From Chloroflexota bacterium (GTDB lineage: Bacteria > Chloroflexota > Limnocylindria > Limnocylindrales > CSP1-4), in contig JAJXUG010000023.1 of the NCBI GenBank assembly GCA_021783095.1, forward strand, positions 1 through 61,571: a stretch of 61,571 bases of DNA, written 5' to 3'. Position numbers and translations under genes: made by a program. Of the stretch, positions 1-12,067 are shown piece after piece. The stretch's first letter is position 1, and each line of letters starts with the position of its first letter. The notes under the pieces were generated by a model. It was not told the origin of the DNA. It searched no databases and was given only the letters and a program-made list of their open reading frames with translations.

Positions 1-1547
<1,547 letters not shown>

Positions 1548-1566
1548 CCCCGACTCCGCAGCACCT

Positions 1567-1603
1567 GCGGCCCCCGGCGGTTCCGGCCACCGGGGGCCGT
1601 TTC
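1567..1603 (+). terminator. Intrinsic terminator after groL
   Basis: Bases 1568-1577 (CGGCCCCCGG) pair perfectly with 1590-1599 (CCGGGGGCCG), giving a 10-bp GC stem with a 12-base loop followed by a short T run (TTTC). It lies 20 bases after the groL stop codon. Confidence 0.75.
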
Positions 1604-1797
1604 GATTCCCGGCAGGAAGCGCGCCCGCGTCCCGGCGCGGCTGGCGGCGCGGACCGGGGCGACGCCGGGGTCGCGTCCGCTCCTCGCCCGGCACCCCACC
1701 GCCCGGCCGGTCGCCATCTGCTGCGGTGGCTCCGCGTATCCTCAATGCGCGACAGACAGGCCAGGAGCCATCAACCATCGAAACCACGGACACTCCC

Positions 1798-2670
1798 ATG
1801 GCGGGCGGCCGCCGGCCGCCGGGCGACCCTGCCGTCGACACCGGGCTCGGCGACGGCGCGTCGCACGCGACACCGCTGACGTTCCGGGTGGCCCTCCGGC
1901 GCATCGGCACCGTCGTGGTCCTCACCGCGGCGGTCCTCGCCCTGGGTGCAGCCAACGGCGTGGGGCCGCTGGCCCAGGTGACGCCGCCCGACCAGGTCAC
2001 GGACCCGCGCGAGATGCTCGCCAGGTCGCTTCAGGCGACGATCGACGCGAGCTCGGTCCACCTCGAGGCGAGCGTGACCGGGCACGTCCCGGGCGCGCTC
2101 GTGGGCCGCGCCGACCCGGCCGTGGAGCTGAACGGGACGCTGGCTGCCATGGACCTGCGGCCCCAGGATGCGCGCTCGCACCTGCTGGTCACCAGCGCTC
2201 CGCTGGGTATCCAGCTCGAGTCGCTCAGCCTGTGGGACAAGCTCGCGTACCGCGAGTCGGGCGGTCCGTGGACCGCGGGCTCAGTCGCGGGCGTCGTGGC
2301 CGGCAAGGGGATCGACGCGAACCCGATGACGCTCGTCGACAGGCTTCGCGCATGGCTGGCGGCGCCCGGGGCGCCTGTTCCCACGACGAGCGATGTCTCG
2401 TGCGCCGCGCCGTCCGGTCGGTGCCACCAGGTTCGTCTCGCTGCGGGCTCGGCACCCGGCGACATCCTGCTGCGTCTGTTCCCGTCGGGGGCCGCGGCCG
2501 GCATCGGCGCGACCACGACCGACGTGCTGCTCCAGACCGACGCGGCGACCCTCCAGCCGGCGCGCCTGGTGCTCGGTGTCCGGAACGCCGCCAGCAGCCT
2601 GGCGGTGACGGTGACCATCGACGCGTCGAACTGGGACTGGCCCAGCGTCATCCCCGACCCGCCCGGCTGA
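1798..2670 (+). CDS. Membrane-anchored extracytoplasmic protein, LppX/LprG-like fold suspected
   Basis: The function is unknown. From the ATG at 1798 the product is 290 residues: a basic N-terminus, one membrane segment (about residues 36-55), then an extracytoplasmic domain. Stretches such as MLARSLQATIDASSVHLEASVTG and the alternating beta-strand pattern recall the LppX/LprG/DUF1396 lipid-binding proteins, but there is no lipobox Cys, so anchoring would be by the uncleaved helix. Two Cys (in SCAAPSGRC) could form a disulfide. The start is uncertain. The frame is open from a GTG at 1726, and a TATCCT -10 at 1737-1742 makes that upstream start unlikely because transcription would begin after it. 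It is the only gene between groL and the helicase. Confidence 0.6.
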   Translation: MAGGRRPPGDPAVDTGLGDGASHATPLTFRVALRRIGTVVVLTAAVLALGAANGVGPLAQVTPPDQVTDPREMLARSLQATIDASSVHLEASVTGHVPGALVGRADPAVELNGTLAAMDLRPQDARSHLLVTSAPLGIQLESLSLWDKLAYRESGGPWTAGSVAGVVAGKGIDANPMTLVDRLRAWLAAPGAPVPTTSDVSCAAPSGRCHQVRLAAGSAPGDILLRLFPSGAAAGIGATTTDVLLQTDAATLQPARLVLGVRNAASSLAVTVTIDASNWDWPSVIPDPPG

Positions 2671-2715
2671 CCCGGGGCGGGGCAGCGGGATGAGGGGCGG
2701 CTGCACCCGGTCACC

Positions 2716-2721
2716 TAGAAT
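2716..2721 (+). promoter_or_regulatory. -10 element (TAGAAT) of the helicase gene, leaderless spacing
   Basis: TAGAAT is followed by six bases (GGGCGG) and the GTG start at 2728. No separate ribosome-binding site fits between the expected transcription start and the GTG. Confidence 0.65.
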
Positions 2722-2727
2722 GGGCGG

Positions 2728-5556
2728 GTGAGTCCCACCCCCTCGGGCGGCCGTTCCAGCCGCCGACGAACCCGTGTCGATGAGCCTGCCGAGCAGGGCA
2801 CATGGCTCGACCTCGGCGCGCCCGTGAAGCCGGTTGGGGAGAGCGCGCCCGGCCAGACGCCAGAGGCAGCCCCCGAGGAGCCGGGGTGGCTGCGCGACGC
2901 GCCGTCGGACGCCGTCCAGGATGCCACCGGCCCCGCGCTCGATCCCGAGGCCGTGGCCGCCGCCATCGCGGCCCGACGCGAGGCCCGAGCCGAAGAAATC
3001 ATCGCCAACCTCAATCCCGAGCAGGCCCGCGCCGTGACGACCACCGACGGCCCGCTGCTGATCCTCGCTGGCGCCGGGTCGGGCAAGACCCGCGTCGTCG
3101 CCCACCGCATCGCGTACCTGATCGGCGTCAAGGCGGTCCAGCCTCGGCGGATCCTCGCGGTCACGTTCACGAACCGCGCGGCCGGCGAGCTCCGCGAGCG
3201 GATCGGCGCGCTGGTCGGCGACCTGGGCAAGGACGTCGAAGCCGGGACGTTCCACGCGCTGTGCGCCCGGGTGCTGCGCCGGGACGGCGGGGCGATCGGC
3301 CTCGACCGCCGCTTCGTGATCTACGACACCGACGACCAGCAGCAGCTGATGAAGCGCATCCTCGCCGAGCAGGACCTGCCCGCCACCGGCGAGTTCCGCC
3401 CGGCCGCGATCCTGGGCGCCATCAGCCGGGCCAAGAACGACATGCTCGACGCCGAGTTCCTGGCCGAGCACGCGACTACCCACCGTGAGCGCGTCATCGC
3501 CAAGCTGTTCACCCGCTACGACGAGCGCCTGCGCACGGCCGGCGCCCTCGACTTCGACGACCTGCTGCTCAAGGCGGTCGAGCTGTTCGACGCCTCGCCC
3601 GAGGTGCTCCAGCGGTACCAGGCCCGCTGGCGCTACCTCCACGTCGACGAGTACCAGGACACCAACCGGCCGCAGTACCTGTGGGTCCGGTTCCTCGCCG
3701 CGGCGAGCCGCAACCTGTGCGTGGTGGGCGACGACGACCAGTCGATCTACGGCTGGCGCGGCGCCAACGTCCAGAACATCCTCGACTTCGAGCGCGACTA
3801 CCCCGACGCCACGGTCGTGAAGCTGGAGCAGAACTACCGCTCCACGCAACTCATCCTCGACGCGGCGCACGCGGTGGTCTCGCGCAACGAGCGGCGCACG
3901 GACAAGAGGCTCTGGACGCGCAACCAGGGCGGCGTGCCCATCCAGCGGTTCGAGGCCTACAACGAGGAGGAGGAGGCCGAGTGGATCGCCCGCCAGGTCG
4001 AGGGGCTGGTGGGCTCGACCGGCCGCAGCGCCTGGCTGACGCGCCGCGCGGACGACGACGAGTCGACCCGCTTTCGGCCGAAGGACGTCGCGGTCATGTA
4101 CCGGATGAACAGCCAGTCCCGCGCCATCGAGGAGGCGTTCCTCCGCTACGGGATCCGCTACCAGCTCGTCGGCGGGACGCGGTTCTACCAGCGGCGCGAG
4201 GTCAAGGACGCCCTGGCGTACCTGCGGGTGCTGCGCTCGGACACGGACTCGGTCAGCTTCGAGCGGATCATCAACGTGCCCGCGCGAGGCATCGGCGACA
4301 AGAGCGTGGACGCGCTGCGGCGGTACGCGGACACCCACGGCGGGTCGGTCCTGGGGGCGCTCGAGGCGGCGGCTCGGGGCGAGGCCGAGGGGATCGGGAC
4401 CAAGATCCGCGGGGCGATCGGGCAGTTCGCGGCACTGGTGGTCCGGCTGCGGGCGCGGCTCGGCGTGCTGCCGCTGCCGGAGCTGCTCGACGAGGTGCTC
4501 GAGGCGTCGGGCTACCGCGCGATGCTGGCCGACGGCTCCGAGGAGGGCGAGGACCGCTGGGCGAACCTGCTCGAGCTGCGCGAGGTGACCCGCCGCTACG
4601 ACGACCTCTCGCCCGAGGACGCGCTCGACCGCCTGCTCGAGGAGACGGCGCTGGTCGCCGACCAGGACACGTACGAGGGCGAGGCCGACGCGGTCACGCT
4701 GATCACGCTCCACGCGGCGAAGGGGCTCGAGTTCCCGGTGGTGTTCATCGGCGGGCTCGAGGAGGGCGTGTTCCCGCACAACCGGGCGCTCGACGACGAG
4801 AAGGAGCTCGAGGAGGAGCGTCGGCTCGCGTACGTGGGCATCACGCGCGCGAAGCGGCGCCTGTTCCTCTCGCACGCGTGGCGGCGCGCGACGTGGGGCG
4901 GCGGCGGGATGTCGATCCCGAGCCGGTTCCTGCTCGAGATCCCGCAGGAGCTGATGACAGGGCCGCGGCTCGACCCTCGGCTGGCCGGAATGGGCGCCGA
5001 CCTCGACCCCGACGTGGTGTTCCGCGAGCGCGGCTCGCGGCTCGGCGGCTCCTTCACGCGGACGGGCGGCGGCGCGTACCGGCAGGGGAGCGGGCGGCCC
5101 GGGGCGCCGGCGCCGGGCGAGACGTTCCGGCCGACGCGCGACCTGGGCGCGAAGCGCGAGGCGTTCGCGGCAGGCGCGCCGTCGGGCTCGCTGGGACGGC
5201 AGCCGTTCGTGCCCTCGGGCGGCGCGGCATCGGCATCTCCATCCGCATCGACTTCGGCATCGTCGGTCCGCTCGCCATCGGGCCTGCCCGGCCTGCCCGG
5301 CCTGCCACCCGGCGTCACCCGCGGCATGCCACCGCGCCCCACGCCGGAACCATCGGTTCCGCAGCGCCCGATCGTCCCCGGTGAGCGCCGCTACCGCGAC
5401 GGCGACCGCGTCCGTCACGCGCGCTGGGGCGAGGGCACCGTGATGACCTCGCGCCTCACCCGCGACGACGAGGAGGTCTCGGTCGCGTTCAGCGACCCGC
5501 AGGTGGGCCGCAAGACGATGCTGGCCTCGCTCGCAAACCTCGAGGTGATCGGCTAG
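2728..5556 (+). CDS. pcrA: PcrA/UvrD-type ATP-dependent 3'-5' DNA helicase (superfamily 1)
   Basis: A DNA-unwinding motor for nucleotide-excision and mismatch repair and for clearing replication forks. Motif I is LAGAGSGKTR (about residues 113-122). The DEYQDTN box, the QNYRST motif, the YRMNSQSRAIE region and the LITLHAAKGLEFP box follow in the standard order. At 942 residues it is longer than usual (about 720-780). The extra length is about 90 Pro/Ala-rich N-terminal residues before the helicase core and a low-complexity Ser/Ala/Pro/Gly linker near 810-880. The C-terminal 60 residues (GDRVRHARWGEGTV onward) are the Tudor-like domain that in PcrA contacts RNA polymerase. The GTG start is fixed by the -10 hexamer six bases upstream. 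It is apparently transcribed alone. Confidence 0.96.
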   Translation: MSPTPSGGRSSRRRTRVDEPAEQGTWLDLGAPVKPVGESAPGQTPEAAPEEPGWLRDAPSDAVQDATGPALDPEAVAAAIAARREARAEEIIANLNPEQARAVTTTDGPLLILAGAGSGKTRVVAHRIAYLIGVKAVQPRRILAVTFTNRAAGELRERIGALVGDLGKDVEAGTFHALCARVLRRDGGAIGLDRRFVIYDTDDQQQLMKRILAEQDLPATGEFRPAAILGAISRAKNDMLDAEFLAEHATTHRERVIAKLFTRYDERLRTAGALDFDDLLLKAVELFDASPEVLQRYQARWRYLHVDEYQDTNRPQYLWVRFLAAASRNLCVVGDDDQSIYGWRGANVQNILDFERDYPDATVVKLEQNYRSTQLILDAAHAVVSRNERRTDKRLWTRNQGGVPIQRFEAYNEEEEAEWIARQVEGLVGSTGRSAWLTRRADDDESTRFRPKDVAVMYRMNSQSRAIEEAFLRYGIRYQLVGGTRFYQRREVKDALAYLRVLRSDTDSVSFERIINVPARGIGDKSVDALRRYADTHGGSVLGALEAAARGEAEGIGTKIRGAIGQFAALVVRLRARLGVLPLPELLDEVLEASGYRAMLADGSEEGEDRWANLLELREVTRRYDDLSPEDALDRLLEETALVADQDTYEGEADAVTLITLHAAKGLEFPVVFIGGLEEGVFPHNRALDDEKELEEERRLAYVGITRAKRRLFLSHAWRRATWGGGGMSIPSRFLLEIPQELMTGPRLDPRLAGMGADLDPDVVFRERGSRLGGSFTRTGGGAYRQGSGRPGAPAPGETFRPTRDLGAKREAFAAGAPSGSLGRQPFVPSGGAASASPSASTSASSVRSPSGLPGLPGLPPGVTRGMPPRPTPEPSVPQRPIVPGERRYRDGDRVRHARWGEGTVMTSRLTRDDEEVSVAFSDPQVGRKTMLASLANLEVIG

Positions 5557-5724
5557 GGTCGCGTCGTCGACGGGCATGCGCGGCGGAGTTGCCGCCACCT
5601 AGCCCAAGCACGACTACGCATCCGGCGAATGCCGTCATCGATCCGCTCAGGCGACTGACTGGCGGGGACTGGCAGCCCGCCCACGCACAAGGTCTGCTCG
5701 GAACGCCCCCACGGCCGCGAAGAG

Positions 5725-5768
5725 CAGCCGTACTTCGACTATCTGGCGAGAACGGTCGAGGCGACGCG
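5725..5768 (+). repeat. Intergenic repeat, copy 1 (partner at 14082)
   Basis: In the gap between the helicase gene and the DinB-fold gene. The first 23 bases match 20 of 23 at 14082-14104 (core CTTCGACTA followed by CTGGC), and both go on to a GGT...GCGACG stretch. No coding signal was seen. Confidence 0.45.
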
Positions 5769-5811
5769 GGCGATCGAGAACGGGCGCGTGGGTGGAGCGG
5801 CCCATCGCGTC

Positions 5812-6282
5812 TCAATCCACCGCGAGGTGCGGCACGTGATCGGGATAGTGCGTGTAGGTGTCGCTTGCGACGACGTCGGCCGCGTTGCCGTCACCCAGCC
5901 AGGCCACCACCGTCGCATCGAACAGCTCGCGATCCGTGGCGGTCTCGACGGCCGTGACCAGCTGGTGGAACGACGCCTCCTCGCCCTCCCGGACGTCGGC
6001 GCCGGGGCGGTCGCGGTTCTCGGCCAGGACGCGGGCATTGAGCGCGTCGATGTCGAACGGCTCGCCGGTGTCGGGGTCCGGGTCCTCGCCGCTTCGCACG
6101 CCCGCCAGCACCGCCGTGGAGTGCCGATGCCAGTATTCGATGTGCGCGAGGACGTCCTTGCGGGTCCAGCCCGGCATGCCGGGCGTCTCGGCGTGGAGCG
6201 CCTCGTCGGTCAGGGTGGCCACGGCCGCCTCGATGGGCTCGTGGGCGTCGCGTATCGCCCGGAGCAGTTCGGTCTTGTCCAT
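5812..6282 (-). CDS. DinB/ClbS-like four-helix-bundle protein
   Basis: A 156-residue protein of the DinB / mycothiol-dependent maleylpyruvate isomerase superfamily, small metal-binding four-helix bundles often tied to thiol transfer, detoxification or DNA-damage responses. Visible features are the N-terminal helix MDKTELLRAIRDAHEPIEA, the motif GWTRKDVLAHIEYWHRH with candidate metal-binding His, and a C-terminal HYPDHVPHL with more His. The motif layout is closest to the ClbS/DfsB branch. The substrate cannot be told from sequence. The start is the ATG at 6282, seven bases downstream of a TAGCAT -10 element; the upstream in-frame ATG at 6291 overlaps the hexamer and cannot be used. It is divergent from ligA. 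Confidence 0.85.
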   Translation of the reverse strand: MDKTELLRAIRDAHEPIEAAVATLTDEALHAETPGMPGWTRKDVLAHIEYWHRHSTAVLAGVRSGEDPDPDTGEPFDIDALNARVLAENRDRPGADVREGEEASFHQLVTAVETATDRELFDATVVAWLGDGNAADVVASDTYTHYPDHVPHLAVD

Positions 6283-6289
6283 GCGTTGC

Positions 6290-6295
6290 ATGCTA
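6290..6295 (-). promoter_or_regulatory. -10 element (TAGCAT) of the DinB-fold gene
   Basis: On the reverse strand TAGCAT is followed by seven bases (GCAACGC) and the ATG at 6282. This is leaderless spacing. Confidence 0.65.
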
Positions 6296-8820
<2,525 letters not shown>

Positions 8821-8824
8821 ACAT

Positions 8825-8846
8825 GGCAGGGCCGAATGGCCTTGCC
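8825..8846 (+). terminator. Hairpin after ligA
   Basis: GGCAGGGCC (8825-8833) pairs with GGCCTTGCC (8838-8846) through nine pairs, one of them G-T, around a GAAT loop. There is no T tract, so termination is plausible but not certain. Confidence 0.5.
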
Positions 8847-8867
8847 CACGGGGCACCTCGGACGGCG

Positions 8868-8873
8868 CATAAT
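8868..8873 (+). promoter_or_regulatory. Possible -10 (CATAAT) of the amino-acid transporter operon
   Basis: CATAAT is one base from TATAAT and is the best hexamer between the ligA hairpin and the binding-protein gene. It would give a leader of about 50 bases that carries the ribosome-binding site at 8921-8926. No clear -35 box was seen. Confidence 0.45.
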
Positions 8874-8932
8874 GCCGCCGATTCGGCGCCGCACGATCAG
8901 TTCGTCGGTAGCCAATCGAAGGAGGAGTGCCA

Positions 8933-9910
8933 ATGTCCCTGCGTGGACGAATTTCCCTGCTGGGCGCCGTCGCCATCGTGGTGTCGGCCTGCTCGGGCGG
9001 CGGTGCGTCGCCATCCCCGTCGGCGGCTGCCACGGCCGTCCCGTCGGTCGCCAGCGTCGCCCCGTCGGTCGCCAGCGTCGCACCCAGCACGGCCCCGAGC
9101 GCCGCCGCCGCATCACCGTCCGCCGCCCCCAGCGCCAGCCCGATCCCGGGCGGCCTGCTCGACAAGGTCCTCAAGGCTGGGGTCCTCACCGTGTCGACAG
9201 ACCCGAACTACGCGCCGCAGTCCGTGAAGAACCCGGACGGCTCGTTCTCGGGCTTCGACATCGACGTCGCCACCGAGGTCGCCAAGCGGCTCGGCGTCAA
9301 GGTTTCGTTCGTCACGCCCGATTGGACGCTGATCACCGCCGGCAGCTGGTCCGGCCGGTGGGATGCCAGCGTCGGATCGATGACGATCACCGCCGACCGC
9401 CAGAAGGTCCTGGACTTCAGCCCGCCCTACTACTACACCCCCGCCCAGATGACCGCGAGCAAGAACTCCGGCATCACGACGATGGACGGCCTCGCCGGCA
9501 AGACGATCTGCGCTGGCGCGTCCACCACGTACCTCGACTGGCTCCAGGGCAAGAAGCTCGACTTCGGCTCCCTGTCGCCGACCACCACCCCGCCGGCCGG
9601 CATCAAGACGGTCTCGCTCAAGACCGACGCCGACTGCCCGCAGACGTGGGCGGCGGGTCGCAACGACTTCCAGGGCTGGCTGAGCTCCAGCACAACGGTC
9701 GACGGCGCGATCGCTGCCGGCATGCCGGTCGTCAAGGTCGGTGACCCGGTCTACTTCGAGCCGCTCGCCATCGCGGTCGACAAGAGCGGTCCGGTGGACA
9801 CCGACTTCGTCGCGGCGCTCAAGACCATCGTCGACGGGATGCACGCCGACGGCACGCTCACCCAGTTGTCCATGAAGTGGTTCAAGGCTGACCTGACCCA
9901 GGGTCCGTGA
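8933..9910 (+). CDS. Amino-acid ABC transporter substrate-binding lipoprotein (family 3)
   Basis: Captures a polar amino acid outside the membrane and passes it to the permease encoded next. It is 325 residues. A lipoprotein signal peptide ends in the lipobox VVSAC (Cys about residue 19). A 50-residue Ala/Ser/Pro/Val tether follows, including a 21-base tandem duplication. The family-3 (GlnH/HisJ-like) domain has GVLTVSTDPNYAP, GSFSGFDIDVATEVAKRLG and FSPPYYYTPAQM. The start is the ATG at 8933, served by the strong ribosome-binding site AAGGAGGA; a GTG six bases upstream overlaps that site. Ligand specificity cannot be read from sequence. A perfect hairpin separates it from the permease gene, which probably lets it be expressed in excess. 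Confidence 0.95.
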   Translation: MSLRGRISLLGAVAIVVSACSGGGASPSPSAAATAVPSVASVAPSVASVAPSTAPSAAAASPSAAPSASPIPGGLLDKVLKAGVLTVSTDPNYAPQSVKNPDGSFSGFDIDVATEVAKRLGVKVSFVTPDWTLITAGSWSGRWDASVGSMTITADRQKVLDFSPPYYYTPAQMTASKNSGITTMDGLAGKTICAGASTTYLDWLQGKKLDFGSLSPTTTPPAGIKTVSLKTDADCPQTWAAGRNDFQGWLSSSTTVDGAIAAGMPVVKVGDPVYFEPLAIAVDKSGPVDTDFVAALKTIVDGMHADGTLTQLSMKWFKADLTQGP

Positions 9911-9943
9911 CGCGCGACATCGCCACGTCCACGTAGCTCTAGT

Positions 9944-9970
9944 GCGGGGGCGCCTCGACGGCGCCCCCGC
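9944..9970 (+). promoter_or_regulatory. GC hairpin between binding-protein and permease genes
   Basis: GCGGGGGCGCC (9944-9954) and GGCGCCCCCGC (9960-9970) form a perfect 11-bp stem with loop TCGAC, followed by TTCC. Inside the operon this is more likely a partial terminator or an mRNA 3'-end stabiliser than a full stop, because the permease begins 20 bases later and no separate promoter is obvious. Confidence 0.75.
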
Positions 9971-9990
9971 TTCCATACGGGAGGGTTGGC

Positions 9991-10839
9991 ATGTCCTACG
10001 CAGGGGGCGGAGGCGCCGCGCAGGCTGACGAAGGGTTCAGGCTCGCCCATCCGGACGTCATCGTCGCCAGGATCGCCGCGTCTCGAGCCCGAGCCCGCCT
10101 CCGGTTCCGGATGATCTTCGTCCTGACGTGGATCGTGCTCGTGGGGGGCCTGGCCGCGGCCCTCGCGGAGAGCGGCAAGGTCGACCCGTCATTCATCGCC
10201 AAGTGGGGCCCGTTCATCCTCCAGGGGATCCCGGTCACGCTCTTCGTGTCCGTCTGCTCGATCGTGCTCGCGGTGGTCTTCGCCCTGTTCGGAGCACTCG
10301 GGCGGCTGTCCCGCAACCCGCCCGTCTACGCGATCGCGACGCTCTACGTCTCGCTCGTGCGGGGCACCCCGCTGATCGTGCAGATCATCTTCGTGTACCT
10401 CGCGCTTCCCCAGTTCGGGATCGTCCTCGATGCGCTGACCGGCGGCATCCTCGCGTTGTCGTTCAACTACGGCGCCTACCTGACGGAGATCTTCCGGGCG
10501 GGCGTGGAGGCCATCCCGCGGGGGCAGCGGGAGGCGGCCCAGGCCCTGGGGATGACCGAGCGCAGCATCATGCGGCGGGTCATCCTCCCGCAGGCCATCC
10601 GAATCGTGATCCCGGCCATCGGCAACGACTTCATCTCGATGACCAAGGACTCGGCCCTCGTGTCGTTGGTGACCATCCAGGAGGTCTTCTGGCGGGCCCA
10701 GAATGCCGGCACGCAGTCATTCCGCACATTCGAGGCCCTGATGATCGCCGCCATGGTGTACTGGGTCATGACCATCGTGTTCAGCCTGGGACAGGAGCGC
10801 CTGGAGAGGCGAATGGCGGAAGGCGACGTGCGGCTGTGA
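9991..10839 (+). CDS. Amino-acid ABC transporter permease (His/Glu/Gln/Arg family)
   Basis: Inner-membrane channel subunit of 282 residues. Hydrophobic segments are visible at about residues 45-65, 75-105, 115-150 and 240-265. The LVRGTPLIVQIIF region and the cytoplasmic coupling loop (EAIPRGQREAAQALGM followed by VILPQAIRIVIP) are typical of the HisM/GlnP family. A ribosome-binding site GGGAGGG lies at 9979-9985. Its stop overlaps the start of the ATPase gene (GTGA), which suggests translational coupling. An N-terminal cytoplasmic extension of about 40 residues is slightly longer than usual. Confidence 0.95.
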   Translation: MSYAGGGGAAQADEGFRLAHPDVIVARIAASRARARLRFRMIFVLTWIVLVGGLAAALAESGKVDPSFIAKWGPFILQGIPVTLFVSVCSIVLAVVFALFGALGRLSRNPPVYAIATLYVSLVRGTPLIVQIIFVYLALPQFGIVLDALTGGILALSFNYGAYLTEIFRAGVEAIPRGQREAAQALGMTERSIMRRVILPQAIRIVIPAIGNDFISMTKDSALVSLVTIQEVFWRAQNAGTQSFRTFEALMIAAMVYWVMTIVFSLGQERLERRMAEGDVRL

Positions 10840-11699
10840 GCACCGAGATGGATCCCGTTCCGGTGTCGGCCGACCACCACGACCCCTTCGCGAGGCCGGG
10901 CAGCCTCACGCCGCCGGGTGCCGACCCGGTCGTCCGGGCGATCGACCTGCAGAAGTTCTACGGCTCCAACCACGTCCTCAAGGGCGTGACGATCGAGGTC
11001 TATCCGCGCGAGACGATCTGCCTCATCGGCAAGTCGGGCTCCGGCAAGAGCACGCTGCTGCGGTGCGTCAACTTCCTGGAGGAGCCCACCGTCGGCTTCA
11101 TCGAGGTGGACGGCCTGCGCGTCGCGTCGGACCCGCTCCGGCCCCGCAATCGCCAGCACCAGGAGCAGATCCGCCAGATCCGACTGCGGGCCCAGATGGT
11201 GTTCCAGGAGTTCAACCTGTTCCCGCACATGAAGGTCATCGACAACCTGATCGAGGGCCCGATCCGCGTGAAGGGCATGCCGCGTGACCAGGCCATCGCG
11301 ACTGCGGAGAGGTACCTCGCCAAGGTCGGCCTGTCGGAGAAGCGCGACGAGTACCCGGGAAGGCTGTCGGGCGGCCAGAAGCAGCGTGTGGCGATCGCGC
11401 GGGCGCTGACGATGGAGCCCAGGGTGCTGCTCTTCGACGAGCCCACCTCGGCCCTCGACCCCACGCTTGTCGGGGAGGTCATCAACGTCATGGAGGAGCT
11501 GGCCCACGAGGGTGCCACCATGATCGTGGTGACGCACGAGATGGCGTTCGCTCGCGAGGCCGCGGACCGCATCTACTTCATCGAGGACGGCGTGTTCGTC
11601 GAGGTGGGTCCGCCCGAGGAGGTGCTCGGGCACCCCAAGGATCCCCGCACGCACGACTTCCTGGCCCGGACGCTCGGCGAGGCGCACGTCCCCGCGTAG
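10836..11699 (+). CDS. Amino-acid ABC transporter ATP-binding protein
   Basis: Energises the transporter encoded by the two preceding genes. It is a 287-residue GlnQ/HisP-type ATPase with Walker A GKSGSGKST, Q-loop region MVFQEFNLFPHM, signature LSGGQKQRV, Walker B VLLFDEPTSAL and switch His in VVTHEM. The GTG start overlaps the permease stop by four bases; an ATG at 10848 is the alternative. About 25 residues precede the ABC domain, longer than in GlnQ. This completes the amino-acid operon of binding protein, permease and ATPase. Confidence 0.95.
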   Translation: MSTEMDPVPVSADHHDPFARPGSLTPPGADPVVRAIDLQKFYGSNHVLKGVTIEVYPRETICLIGKSGSGKSTLLRCVNFLEEPTVGFIEVDGLRVASDPLRPRNRQHQEQIRQIRLRAQMVFQEFNLFPHMKVIDNLIEGPIRVKGMPRDQAIATAERYLAKVGLSEKRDEYPGRLSGGQKQRVAIARALTMEPRVLLFDEPTSALDPTLVGEVINVMEELAHEGATMIVVTHEMAFAREAADRIYFIEDGVFVEVGPPEEVLGHPKDPRTHDFLARTLGEAHVPA

Positions 11700-11758
11700 C
11701 GCGCGGTCGGCCACCTGGGCGCAACTCGCTCGGCGCCCGGCTCAGTCTCGCGGCCGCG

Positions 11759-11764
11759 TATCAT
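11759..11764 (+). promoter_or_regulatory. -10 element (TATCAT) of gatCA
   Basis: TATCAT is followed by six bases (CGGGCC) and the ATG at 11771. This is leaderless spacing. Confidence 0.65.
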
Positions 11765-11770
11765 CGGGCC

Positions 11771-12067
11771 ATGGCCTCGCTGACCCGCGCCGACGTCGAG
11801 CACGTCGCCTACCTCGCCCGCCTCGGGCTGACCGAACCCGAGCTCGCCCGGCTCGAGGGCCAGCTCAACCACATCCTCGACCAGTACGCGAAGCTGGCCG
11901 AGCTCGACACGGACGCCATCCCGCCGACGGCCCAGACGATCGAGCTGGAGAACATCCTGCGCGACGACGTCTCGCGCCCCTCGCTGCCAGCCGAGGACGT
12001 GCTGGCCAACGCGCCCCACCGGGACGGCGAGTTCTTCGTCGTGCCCGCCATCCTGGGCGGGGGGTGA
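11771..12067 (+). CDS. gatC: Asp-tRNA(Asn)/Glu-tRNA(Gln) amidotransferase subunit C
   Basis: Small 98-residue subunit that wraps the A-B interface of the tRNA-dependent amidotransferase, which converts Glu-tRNA(Gln) and/or Asp-tRNA(Asn) to the correct amide form. It has the family start LTRADVEHVAYLARLGLTEPE, the central helix, and the C-terminal LPAEDVLANAPHRDGEFFVVP stretch. Its stop overlaps the gatA start (GTGA). Its promoter is leaderless. Confidence 0.97.
   Translation: MASLTRADVEHVAYLARLGLTEPELARLEGQLNHILDQYAKLAELDTDAIPPTAQTIELENILRDDVSRPSLPAEDVLANAPHRDGEFFVVPAILGGG

Noticed and set aside
1726..1797. GTG at 1726 as start of the membrane-anchored protein
   Set aside because: The TATCCT hexamer at 1737-1742 would place transcription downstream of it, and the added residues are not hydrophobic or conserved-looking.
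2281..5598. Very long reverse-strand frame opposite the helicase gene (and similar ones at 5812-9189 reverse, 18482-21949 forward and 12202-13656 reverse)
   Set aside because: Composition is dominated by Arg, Ala, Val and Gly in patterns typical of frames opposite high-GC genes. There is no family motif, and the opposite frame is an unmistakable conserved gene.
11717..11738. Terminator after the amino-acid ATPase gene (GGGCGC...GCGCCC)
   Set aside because: The six-base stem with a ten-base loop and no T tract is weak and expected by chance at this GC content.
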